From Frankia casuarinae (GTDB lineage Bacteria > Actinomycetota > Actinomycetes > Frankiales > Frankiaceae): DNA of 64,000 bases. Numbering within the stretch: the stretch's first letter is position 1; each line of letters begins with the position of its first letter. The stretch covers positions 2,666,001-2,730,000 of the forward strand of contig NC_007777.1 of NCBI RefSeq assembly GCF_000013345.1, written 5' to 3'. Position numbers and translations under genes: made by a program. Positions 57,031 through 64,000 of the stretch are shown here, piece by piece. The notes beneath the pieces were generated by a model, which searched no databases, was not told the origin of the DNA, and saw only the letters and a list, made by a program, of their open reading frames with translations.

Positions 57031-58044
57031 GTTCCCCGTCTCCGGGGGAGGCTGCGGCCGACGCCTGCCATCCTGTCCAGGGGGTGTCCTCTCCGGGGGA
57101 GGGAAAGCCCGCCGTATGATCTTCGCCGCGTCCGGCCGGGCAATACGCTCTCGAAGAGCTCCGTGTGTAGCGGTGTCGTGCACGACGCGGCCGGGAAACT
57201 CGGTCGTGTTGATGACGATGATGCGTCCGGTCTGGCCGCTTTGCTCAAGAACGGCGAGCCGGTGGCTGCTCGCCGGCGTTGTCGTTGTCGATCCATTCTG
57301 GTCGCGGAAGGCACTCGACAGCCCGGCGCGGGTGACCCAATGGCGGCCAAGAGTGTCGCGGCCGGCCTCTACGTCACGGCGTCCGCTTTCCCACCGCTGG
57401 TAGGTACGGTCGAGGAGAACTTGCTCGGATGCCTCCAGGCAGATGGCCTGTGGTGGTCCGTATCCGGCCCGACGGAACTCCGCGATACCGGCCTGCATTC
57501 CGCTTAGATCTCCGAGGGTGTTCTGCCATCCGACATTCCAGTCCTGCATCCGTGCGACGGCGGCGACTCTGTGCGCGAGATAGGTTCCTTCGGCGTTGAT
57601 CAGATCATGGAGTTCGGCGGGTACGACAGGTATTCCGTCGAGGCCGTCACGTAGCTCGTGAGGGACAGGCAGAGTCCCCTGCGTAGCCAGCTCGTGTAGA
57701 AGTATGCGCATCAGCTCGTCGCGTTCGAGCATCAGTGTCCCGGACAGCTCCATCCCCTGGGCCCCGGCAGCGGTCAGGGCTGAGGATTTGCCGGCACCAG
57801 GCGGCCCGACGATCAGGCTAAGCTGTCGGCCAGGATGGGGCAGTTGGCCGTGCTGGGCGACGTGAGCTGTCAGGTAGCGGTCGACGACCCGGTCATAGAT
57901 CGCGGCACGTTGCTCGCTGGGAACACCACCGGGCAGGGCCTGGTCTGCGGTGGCGTAGGGAGATCTGGTCGACAGGATCCCGCCGGGCGCAAGCAGAGTT
58001 TCCAGCGTGTGGGCGTAGCTCCGGTACTCGTCCGAGGAGGCCAT
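57010..58044 (-). CDS. Zeta-toxin-like kinase
   Basis: A 344-residue protein with the zeta/PezT-type P-loop SLIVGPPGAGKSSALTAAG near residue 80, DELMRILLHEL, and GWQNTLGDLSGMQAGIAEFR with the arginine of the second half, then CLEASEQVLLDRTYQRWESG. Zeta toxins phosphorylate UDP-N-acetylglucosamine. The last 40 residues are Pro/Arg-rich. It lies seven bases after an unknown 154-residue gene rather than after an epsilon antitoxin, so that protein may be the neutralising partner. The operon's first gene is a histidine phosphatase. Confidence 0.82.
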   Translation of the reverse strand: MASSDEYRSYAHTLETLLAPGGILSTRSPYATADQALPGGVPSEQRAAIYDRVVDRYLTAHVAQHGQLPHPGRQLSLIVGPPGAGKSSALTAAGAQGMELSGTLMLERDELMRILLHELATQGTLPVPHELRDGLDGIPVVPAELHDLINAEGTYLAHRVAAVARMQDWNVGWQNTLGDLSGMQAGIAEFRRAGYGPPQAICLEASEQVLLDRTYQRWESGRRDVEAGRDTLGRHWVTRAGLSSAFRDQNGSTTTTPASSHRLAVLEQSGQTGRIIVINTTEFPGRVVHDTATHGALRERIARPDAAKIIRRAFPPPERTPPGQDGRRRPQPPPETGNSPRPHR

Positions 58045-58051
58045 CTGTCTA

Positions 58052-58516
58052 TCAGGTCAGGTCGCTACGGTGGCGGCGTACTTGGGCGACGAGCGGCCGC
58101 GGCAGCAGGCCGGCATCACCAGCCGCCTCCACGACAGCGAAGCTGTCCGACCATGGCTGAGCCTCATCCCGGTGAGGGTCATGGGCTTGGTATGGCCAGA
58201 TAGCGAGGATCTCTACCAGCCGTTCACTGGGAAGGTCGCCGCACACATACAGATCGATGACATCGGCGAGTTCCCACCGTCCCTCGTGAAGATACGGGCC
58301 GGGGGCATGCAGCCGCGCCGCGTCCAGTGCACCACGCACTGTCGGATCGCTCAGGATGACCAGGGGCAGGCCCATCGCGGCATCCTCGCGAGCCGCGGCC
58401 AGTGCTACACGGCCAAGCGAACGGTCGGCGATACGCAGTCGTGCCTGGCTTGCCGTCCGTTCCTGCCAGGCATGACGAACGCGCTCAGCCGATGACGATG
58501 AAGCAGAAGGAGTCAC
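58052..58516 (-). CDS. Unknown 154-residue protein between phosphatase and zeta toxin
   Basis: GTG start overlaps the phosphatase stop (GTGA). Largely helical: SSAERVRHAWQERTASQARL, DRSLGRVALAAAREDAAMGL, then LVILSDPTVRGALDAARLHA, ELADVIDLYVCGDLPSERLV and LLPRPLVAQVRRHRSDL. No helix-turn-helix, membrane segment or metal motif. Position between an enzyme and a zeta-type toxin makes an antitoxin role possible. I recognise no family. Confidence 0.7.
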   Translation of the reverse strand: MTPSASSSSAERVRHAWQERTASQARLRIADRSLGRVALAAAREDAAMGLPLVILSDPTVRGALDAARLHAPGPYLHEGRWELADVIDLYVCGDLPSERLVEILAIWPYQAHDPHRDEAQPWSDSFAVVEAAGDAGLLPRPLVAQVRRHRSDLT

Positions 58517-59220
58517 GAGTCGCCGTCCTGAACGTCGTCGAAACCCGTCGTCGGTAAGGCGATGAGATGGGCGGTGTCGTTGTGGGAAACCAACGTCCAC
58601 CGAGCCGAGCCGATCTCGGGAGTACGGTGCACCCAGCGGGTCAAAGAAGCATGCGCCACAGTGAAGGCCACCCGCGCCGAGGACCCGGCGGGTAGACCCA
58701 GCAGCAGGGTATGCATCGCCTCGACGGTTTCCGCATGCGCGAGGATGAGAATCCGCTCGCCAGCGTGACGCGTGACGATGTTCTGCAAACAATCGGTCGC
58801 CCGGGCGAGAAACGCGTTCCAGCTCTCGGCACCGGCAGCGAACGGGCGGTCCGGCTGGTCAGCAGGACTCGAGCCGAACGCCTCCCAGATATCCGTCCAC
58901 GGCTTGCCGTCGGCGTCACCATGCGCCGGGCCGGACAGACGTGGCTCAATGTGCGGCGTCAAGCCAAGGCGTGGGGAGATCACGGCGGCGGTCTCACGGA
59001 CCCGTCGCCGCGGCCCGGCATACACCACATCGAACTGGCGGTCGTGGTGCATCCATTCCAGCCGCCGGCCCGCCTGGTCTACTTGGCCACGCCCCCGCAG
59101 CGTCAACCCGGTGCAGCCCCGGTCGCCGCCAGCGATGCCCGCGAGATTGCAGTGCGCCTCTCCGTGCCGAACCAGCACAACATCCGTGTCCACCCGCACC
59201 CCCGTTCCACTGCCATACAT
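58513..59220 (-). CDS. Histidine-phosphatase (phosphoglycerate-mutase-like) family protein
   Basis: A 235-residue enzyme with the catalytic motif DVVLVRHGEAHCN about residue 15, the paired arginine in YAGPRRRVRETAAVI, glutamate region EPRLSGPAHGDADG, and the second histidine in ILILAHAETVEAMHT. It removes phosphate from an unknown small molecule. ATG 59220 is in frame; a GTG about ten codons later (VRVDTDVV) has a better purine-rich leader. It is first in a tight operon with the 154-residue protein and the zeta toxin. Confidence 0.82.
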   Translation of the reverse strand: MYGSGTGVRVDTDVVLVRHGEAHCNLAGIAGGDRGCTGLTLRGRGQVDQAGRRLEWMHHDRQFDVVYAGPRRRVRETAAVISPRLGLTPHIEPRLSGPAHGDADGKPWTDIWEAFGSSPADQPDRPFAAGAESWNAFLARATDCLQNIVTRHAGERILILAHAETVEAMHTLLLGLPAGSSARVAFTVAHASLTRWVHRTPEIGSARWTLVSHNDTAHLIALPTTGFDDVQDGDS

Positions 59221-59369
59221 GATCAAACCGGCACAATCCGCGTTTCCAGCACACAACCCTATTACGGCCTGTGCGCACCTGCTGACTGAACGGGCCGGTG
59301 AATGCGAGTCAGGGGTTCGGAGGCCCGCGCGGCCGCGAGACCATCACCCATCCCACAGACCGACCGCTG

Positions 59370-59460
59370 GCGAGACAACCCGATGGACGGCGCACTGTGC
59401 GCTACCACCACCGTGATGTCATCGCGTTCGTCGAGGCTCGCCACGCCGCAGCCAGCCCCC
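59370..59460 (+). pseudogene. Excisionase/HTH_17-type remnant
   Basis: The plus strand encodes RQPDGRRTVRYHHRDVIAFV followed by EARHAA, the C-terminal half of a small MerR/excisionase-like DNA-binding domain (GRRTVRY-x-x-RDV-x-AF). The front helix-turn-helix is absent and the tail reads into noise. It suggests a former excision module beside the resolvase. Confidence 0.45.
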
Positions 59461-59542
59461 GGACAGAGGGCGGATTGGCGTCGGCGGTTTCGCGTCCGGT
59501 TGGGGTACACCCCAACACCACACGATCAACTAGCGCGAGAAG

Positions 59543-59611
59543 TGTCAGGTTAGAGTCCGTCGCAGCGTTTCTTGACGTATGTCTACTTGGTTCTTAGAGT
59601 CCATCCTGACA
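59543..59611 (+). promoter_or_regulatory. Promoter and res-like repeats before the resolvase gene
   Basis: TTGACG (59572-59577), 17 bases, then TAGAGT (59595-59600) form a good -35/-10 pair. Around them TGTCAGG (59543) mirrors CCTGACA (59605) and TTAGAGTCC is directly repeated (59550 and 59594). Such a layout fits resolvase subsites overlapping its own promoter. Confidence 0.55.
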
Positions 59612-59639
59612 TTTCAGGGTGCGGAAGGGGTCAGGGCGG

Positions 59640-60347
59640 ATGCGGGTCGGCTACGTCAGAGTCAGCAGTGCCGACCAGAACACGGTGAGGCAACTTGACG
59701 GGGTGGACGTCGAGCGGGTGTTCGTCGACAAGGCGTCCGGGAAGGACAGCGACCGGCCGAAGCTCGGCGAGATGATCGCGTTCGTCCGCGACGGCGACAC
59801 CGTGCTCGTGCACTCGATGGACCGCCTCGCGCGCAACCTCGACGATCTGCGCAGCACCGTGCGGATGCTGACGGGCAAGGGCGTGCGGGTCGAGTTCGTC
59901 AAGGAGGGCCTGACCTTCACCGGTGAGGACTCGCCGATGGCGACCCTGCTGCTGTCGGTCATGGGCGCGTTCGCCGAGTTCGAACGCGCCCTCATCCTCG
60001 AACGCCAGCGCGAGGGCATCGCCGCCGCCAAACAGCGCGGCGTCTACACCGGCCGCAAACCCGCCCTCACCCCCGACCAGGCGCGTGATCTGCGCGAGCG
60101 CGCCGCCGGCGGCGCGCGGAAGTCCGACCTGGCCAAGGCGTTCGGCATCAGCCGCGAGACCGTGTACACCTACCTGCGGGCCGCACGCCCGGCCGGATGT
60201 GGCAGCGGATCTCCACCATCTGACTCACGTGACCGCGCCGACGGCGCTGTCACCTGCCGGTATGGGGCGGCCTGCCCGGGATCGTCGGCGACGCCGGGAT
60301 CGTCGATGCAGCCGAGTCGGACGGTGACGGGGGCGACGCCGGCGTGA
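59640..60347 (+). CDS. Serine recombinase (resolvase/invertase)
   Basis: This 235-residue protein opens RVGYVRVSSADQNTVRQLDG with the catalytic serine at position 9-10. HSMDRLARNLDDLRSTV (R-x2-R) is followed by FTGEDSPMATLLLSVMGAFA and EFERALILERQREGIA, then a C-terminal helix-turn-helix (KAFGISRETVYTYLRAA). Core length (about 185) is normal for Tn3-type resolvases. About 50 extra residues overlap the convergent gene and may be untranslated drift. It belongs to the mobilisation island rather than the TnpA transposon. Confidence 0.88.
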   Translation: MRVGYVRVSSADQNTVRQLDGVDVERVFVDKASGKDSDRPKLGEMIAFVRDGDTVLVHSMDRLARNLDDLRSTVRMLTGKGVRVEFVKEGLTFTGEDSPMATLLLSVMGAFAEFERALILERQREGIAAAKQRGVYTGRKPALTPDQARDLRERAAGGARKSDLAKAFGISRETVYTYLRAARPAGCGSGSPPSDSRDRADGAVTCRYGAACPGSSATPGSSMQPSRTVTGATPA

Positions 60348-61842
60348 CGCCCGCCCGGGTGGGAGGGAAAGCAGCGCCGAGCAGGCCGGCCACGGCGGGC
60401 GGACGGGCGGGGGCCGGGCGGGGCTCTGCGGGATGCTCGTAGGTACGCCGTAGGGCGCGGTCCGGCCCGTACAGCTCGCCGCGGTAGCGTGGTGGATCCT
60501 GTCCCTCGGCCGGCACTGTCCCCGCCGCGGTCGCGTTGACGTCGCCGCGCAGATCCCGGCTGTCGACGGCGACGATCTGGCGGTCCGGGCTGTACATCTC
60601 GCAGCGGACCAGAAGTGCCGCATCGTCCCCGACCTGCCCGCGCAGGCGGGCGATCTCGTGTGCCACGACGCTTTCGGCCACACGGTGCGGGTCGGCGTCA
60701 GCCCGGGGCGTTCCGACGCCGTACAGCACCCAGCTCTGTCCACCGTCGGCGGAGACGAGCAGCTGCCCACGTGGCCCGGCGGTCGGACCTGCCGCCGGCG
60801 CTGGGGCGTCGAACTCCCACCGTCCGCGCCGCAACTGCAGCCAGTCGACCGGCGGCGCCGGTTGCCCGGTGTGCAGACTGACCCAGTCGCGCAGCATCTG
60901 CCGGTTCTCCGTCGACGCCCTGCCGGGGTCGATGCGCACCCGGGCTATCTCCACGTCGTTCTCGGTCAGGACCAGGGGAGCGGTCGTCGCGCTGCGGCTC
61001 AGGGCGTAGCGCACGGGTTCCGCCGGCCCGGCCAGCGCCGGCGCGGCCCCCTGCGTACCGGTAGCGGCATGCTCGGGATCGTCGGGCAGGTAGGGCAGGT
61101 CTTCGACGTCGAGCCCTGCTGCTGCGGCCGGTACGCCGGCCACCGCCAGCGGTGCGTGGTCGTGGACCGCGACGACGAGAAGACCGCTGGCGTCGCGGTC
61201 AAAGATTTCGACGCGGTAGTGCGCCCGATCATGCAGATCCGTGCCATCGCGGCGGTCCGCCTCGACGGCCTTCTCAGCCTCATGCATGGCGAAGTCGGCC
61301 GCATCGCCCTCGCGCAAGACGATGCGTAGGCCACGCAGTGTCCAGATCTGCCTGTCGGGCGAGGTGGACACCAGCACCGTCCAGGCCGCCGCGGGAAACG
61401 GGGGAGCGGTTTGAATGCGGCGCAGACCAGCGTGGACAGGTGCCCAGTCGGATAGTGGTGTCCTGACGTCGGTGTGCAGAGTGATCCACTTGTCGAGGAG
61501 GCCTTCCTCGGCTGATGCGGCCACATCCAGTCGGACTGCGGCAGCCTGCTTGCCGTCGATGGCCAGAGTGGCGTCGAGAATATTGCCGACTCGGGTGGTA
61601 GCGACATCGACGGTGATTCGTTGGCCGACGCCGGCGGTCGCCAGGGAGGCGGTCAGCACACGTTGTTCGGTCAGGGCGGCGGCGAGGGCGGATACATGTC
61701 GTCGAACGACATCTGCCCCAGCAGGGCCGAGATCGGCACCGTCCGTCGCCGTCGTGCCACGATAGCCGCCTCCCTGGACCGCTTCCGAACCCGTCGTCTG
61801 CCGTGCACGTTTTGCGTTGTCCGTGACGCTAACGGGTGACAT
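60250..61842 (-). CDS. Unknown protein with two tandem homologous domains
   Basis: A 530-residue protein with an internal duplication. Repeat A (about residues 65-225) contains LLDKWITLHTDVRTPLSDWA, PAAAWTVLVSTSPDRQIWTL and HYRVEIFDRDASGLLVVAVH. Repeat B (about 270-430) contains MLRDWVSLHTGQPAPPVDWL, GQLLVSADGGQSWVLYGV and LVRCEMYSPDRQIVAVDSRD. A conserved end block (PPRYRGELYGPDRALRRTYE) follows, then a Pro-rich tail. Both repeats pair a W-(I/V)-(T/S)-LHT strand with an S-x-D-x-Q-x-W strand. There are no signal, helix or catalytic motifs I know. It lies in the mobilisation module, upstream neighbour of a small helical protein. The start is uncertain (61842 or 61860). Confidence 0.75.
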   Translation of the reverse strand: MSPVSVTDNAKRARQTTGSEAVQGGGYRGTTATDGADLGPAGADVVRRHVSALAAALTEQRVLTASLATAGVGQRITVDVATTRVGNILDATLAIDGKQAAAVRLDVAASAEEGLLDKWITLHTDVRTPLSDWAPVHAGLRRIQTAPPFPAAAWTVLVSTSPDRQIWTLRGLRIVLREGDAADFAMHEAEKAVEADRRDGTDLHDRAHYRVEIFDRDASGLLVVAVHDHAPLAVAGVPAAAAGLDVEDLPYLPDDPEHAATGTQGAAPALAGPAEPVRYALSRSATTAPLVLTENDVEIARVRIDPGRASTENRQMLRDWVSLHTGQPAPPVDWLQLRRGRWEFDAPAPAAGPTAGPRGQLLVSADGGQSWVLYGVGTPRADADPHRVAESVVAHEIARLRGQVGDDAALLVRCEMYSPDRQIVAVDSRDLRGDVNATAAGTVPAEGQDPPRYRGELYGPDRALRRTYEHPAEPRPAPARPPAVAGLLGAAFPPTRAGVTPASPPSPSDSAASTIPASPTIPGRPPHTGR

Positions 61843-61922
61843 GCTCACATGGCGGAGCATTATGGGGGAAACAGCAGGTCCGAGGGGAGATCATGCACTT
61901 CTCTGGCTGCGTGACGTCACGA

Positions 61923-62357
61923 TCAGGCCGAGGTTTCCGCACTGTCCGTCGCAGGGATGTCCTGCGTGGGCAGGCGGCTGTCCGCGCTGGTGGGGCGGCC
62001 TGTCGGCGCCGCCGTAGGGGTGGACGGCGAGGTACGTCGGCGCCGGGACAGCGGCGGGTAGTTCAGCGCGGCGAGCTCCTGCTCGGTCCATCCGGCGTCC
62101 ACCGCGGCGGCGCGTCTGGCCGCGTAGTCGTCGTCCGCGGCCGCGATTTCCTCGACGGCGGCGTCGGTCAGAGCGCGTCCTTCGGCGCGGGCGGCGGCGA
62201 GCAGCTCGGCCGTGCGGGCCTTTGCCCGCGCGGGCCCGTCGGCGGCGTCGGCGCGCCGGGCCGCCGCGAGACCGAGGTCGCCGATCGCGGCCACCCGCCC
62301 GCCCAGTGCCTCAAGCGCCGCCTGTTCCGCGGCCTTTCGGGTTGCCTGGGTTGCCAT
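61923..62357 (-). CDS. Small helical mobilisation-module protein
   Basis: A 144-residue, alanine-rich, largely helical protein (MATQATRKAAEQAALEALGG, DDDYAARRAAAVDAGWTEQE). It has an ELAALNYPPLSRRRR segment and an acidic/serine C-terminal tail. The ribosome site GGTGAGG lies before ATG 62357. It is divergent from mobC. No family recognised. It may be an accessory relaxosome factor, judged only by place. Confidence 0.6.
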   Translation of the reverse strand: MATQATRKAAEQAALEALGGRVAAIGDLGLAAARRADAADGPARAKARTAELLAAARAEGRALTDAAVEEIAAADDDYAARRAAAVDAGWTEQELAALNYPPLSRRRRTSPSTPTAAPTGRPTSADSRLPTQDIPATDSAETSA

Positions 62358-62530
62358 CGCCTCACCGTCTCCTGCCGTGAAAACGCGGCGACCGCCCCGT
62401 CCAGCCGCCGCTTTGGACCGGGCCACGCTGGCAGCCGCCGCCGGGCCCTGTCACCTCAGATCGCGGCAGCAAGATATCCATCCGTCCCACGGATGGAGGG
62501 TCCGCGCCGGCGGGCGCGGACAGGGCGGCC

Positions 62531-62947
62531 GTGACCGGCACGAGTGGGGACGGCAGCGGCCTGTCTGCGCGGCCGCGCCGCTACCGGCCCCCGGGACAGG
62601 GCCGGGCGGTGTACCGGATACGGCTCGCGGACGACGAACTCGCCGAGTTGCGCGAGGCAGCCGGACGCGTCCAGATGAGCCTCAGCGGCTACATCGCCGA
62701 GGCAGCCCTCACCGTGGCACGCAACACGCGACCGCCGACCCAGACGCCGTGGCGGGACGCCCTGGTCCATCTGGCCGAGGCATCCGCTCAGCTACGCCGC
62801 GTGGGAGGAAACCTCAACCAGCTCGTCGCCCGCTTCCACACCGTCGGTGAGCCTCCCGCCCGGTTGGAGGAAGTGCTGCGGATCGTGCTCGCCCACGCGG
62901 AACGGGTGGAGCGGGCCGCAGACCGGACCGCCGCGAAACTTCCATGA
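62531..62947 (+). CDS. mobC: Plasmid mobilisation protein MobC
   Basis: A 138-residue relaxosome accessory protein: basic N-terminus, then a ribbon-helix-helix part (VYRIRLADDELAELREAAGR, MSLSGYIAEAALTVA). The MobC C-terminal signature follows, EASAQLRRVGGNLNQLVARF (RRxGxNLNQ). MobC helps the relaxase open the origin of transfer. The start is GTG. Its TGA overlaps the relaxase ATG (ATGA). The transfer origin is likely in the divergent spacer 62358-62530. Confidence 0.88.
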   Translation: MTGTSGDGSGLSARPRRYRPPGQGRAVYRIRLADDELAELREAAGRVQMSLSGYIAEAALTVARNTRPPTQTPWRDALVHLAEASAQLRRVGGNLNQLVARFHTVGEPPARLEEVLRIVLAHAERVERAADRTAAKLP

Positions 62948-64000
62948 TCGGGAAGGTGGTGCGGGGGAAGGAGGTCCACGGCCTGCTCTACTACCTGTTC
63001 CGCGAGTCGGAGGAGCACGTGGACCCACATCTGGTCGGCGCCTTCGACGACCACGAACTCCTCGAACCACCACGCCTGCCTGACGGAAGCCGCGACATAG
63101 GCCCGTTGGGCCGGTGGATGAACCAGTTCATCAAACTCACCCCACCGCAGATCCGTCCGAAGGCGATCGTGTGGCATCTGTCGATCTCCGCCGCACCCGA
63201 GGACCGGACGCTCACCGACGCCGAGTGGCGGCAGGTGTGCGCGGACATGGTCGTGCGCACGGGTCTGGCCCCGGCCGACGATCCACACGGCTGCCGGTGG
63301 GCTGCGGTGCGCCACGCTGACAACCACGTCCACCTCGTCGTCGTACTGGCCCGTGGCGACGGGCGACGGGCTCATCCGGACTCCGACTACCACCGGGTAG
63401 GGGAGGTGTGCCGGGACGCAGAGATCCGCCACGGCCTCCGCCGCACCCGGGCACGTAACCGCACCGCCGAGCCGCGGCCGACCCGTGCCGAGCAGGAGAA
63501 GGCCGCCCGGCATGGACAGGAGGAGCCGGTGCGGGTCCGGCTGGCCCGCACGGTGCGCGCGGCCGCGGTGAGCGCGCATGACCGGGACAGTTTCGCCGCC
63601 GCGCTCGAACGGGACGGGCTGCTGGTCCGCTGGCGGCACAGCGACCGGAACCCCGGCGAGATCACCGGCTACGCGGTGGCGTGGCCCGGTGATCTGACCG
63701 GCGACGGGCAGCCAGTCTGGTACGGCGGGTCGAGGCTCGGCGCTGACCTGTCCCTGCCGAAACTCGCCCGCCGCTGGACCCCACCCGCGGACGGCGACGT
63801 TCCGGAGGGGCAGCGGATCGTCGATCCGGCCGCCCGCCGGCAGACGGTCGCCGACGCGGCCCGCGCCGCCCGCGTCGCTGCCGGCCATATCCACACCGCC
63901 GCCACCGATCCGGCCGCCGCGGGGACGGGGGAACCGGCCGCGCATGCCGCCGGCGACCTCGCCGGCGCCGCCGCCCACCTGTTCGGCGGAGGCGGGCCGG
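62944..64000 (+). CDS. Relaxase, MobA/VirD2-like (runs off right edge)
   Basis: The first 352 residues of a conjugative relaxase. The N-terminal nuclease region begins MIGKVVRGKEVHGLLYYLFR. The histidine triad is in WAAVRHADNHVHLVVVLARG (H-x-H-x-H type), preceded by VWHLSISAAPEDRTLTDAEW. The catalytic tyrosine should be in the first 30 residues (LLYYLF). After residue about 180 the chain is basic and alanine-rich, as in relaxase tails. It nicks and carries the DNA strand during mobilisation. It is coupled to mobC by ATGA overlap. Confidence 0.88.
   Translation, partial: MIGKVVRGKEVHGLLYYLFRESEEHVDPHLVGAFDDHELLEPPRLPDGSRDIGPLGRWMNQFIKLTPPQIRPKAIVWHLSISAAPEDRTLTDAEWRQVCADMVVRTGLAPADDPHGCRWAAVRHADNHVHLVVVLARGDGRRAHPDSDYHRVGEVCRDAEIRHGLRRTRARNRTAEPRPTRAEQEKAARHGQEEPVRVRLARTVRAAAVSAHDRDSFAAALERDGLLVRWRHSDRNPGEITGYAVAWPGDLTGDGQPVWYGGSRLGADLSLPKLARRWTPPADGDVPEGQRIVDPAARRQTVADAARAARVAAGHIHTAATDPAAAGTGEPAAHAAGDLAGAAAHLFGGGGP

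Overview
The window is GC-rich DNA of an actinobacterium. Frankia or a close relative is a reasonable inference from the codon use, the GTG/TTG starts, the mycothiol-type DinB proteins, the WD40 remnants and the density of transposon debris, but nothing here proves the genus. I saw no rRNA genes and recognised no tRNA genes.

Positions 1-20,000 are mostly metabolic. A decayed propane-monooxygenase-type locus keeps an amidohydrolase and a MimR/AcoR-like activator, divergent across a paired TGTCYCA operator. The monooxygenase genes themselves are absent, and the Fe-S assembly gene is cut off where it meets a short-chain dehydrogenase fragment. Then come a DHA2 exporter with a MarR regulator, an lgt relic, and a minus-strand operon of carotenoid oxygenase, FAD oxidoreductase and SRPBCC protein. 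A late cobalamin operon (chelatase, cobO, cobB, cobE) is headed by a B12 riboswitch and by an unlisted 55-residue Cys/His-rich leader ORF. A pentapeptide-repeat protein, a degenerate class III cyclase, a 58-residue zinc-finger protein, a small HTH protein and a tyrosine integrase follow.

Positions 20,000-29,500 hold tatA, a GlsB-type membrane protein, a DUF2599 lipoprotein, a TetR/TIGR03086 pair, a solo sulfatase-modifying-factor domain protein, a long coiled-coil protein with a Cys-rich finger and its own operator, and an MTHFR-like enzyme. A Tn3 transposase tail is translationally coupled to a membrane protein.

Positions 29,600-43,000 are layered mobile DNA around stress operons. An IS110-type gene is split by an antisense group II intron whose reverse transcriptase has lost its C-terminal part, and it is cut again by a deleted IS5-type element. 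Next are a four-gene fluoride-channel operon (MFS, crcB, DUF190, crcB), an arsenic operon (arsC, aquaporin, arsI), and a secreted tripeptidyl-aminopeptidase-like hydrolase broken by a complete ISAs1-type element with a 10-bp target duplication.

Positions 43,000-64,000 look like an accessory island: VapBC-like and MazEF-like modules, a membrane acyltransferase, relics of a halogenase/AMP-ligase pathway, an IS66 relic, and a 5.5-kb Tn3-family transposon with 38-bp ends. That transposon carries a tyrosine recombinase and a DNA methyltransferase. A histidine-phosphatase / unknown / zeta-toxin operon, a serine resolvase and a mobilisation module (unknown two-repeat protein, MobC, relaxase) run off the right edge.
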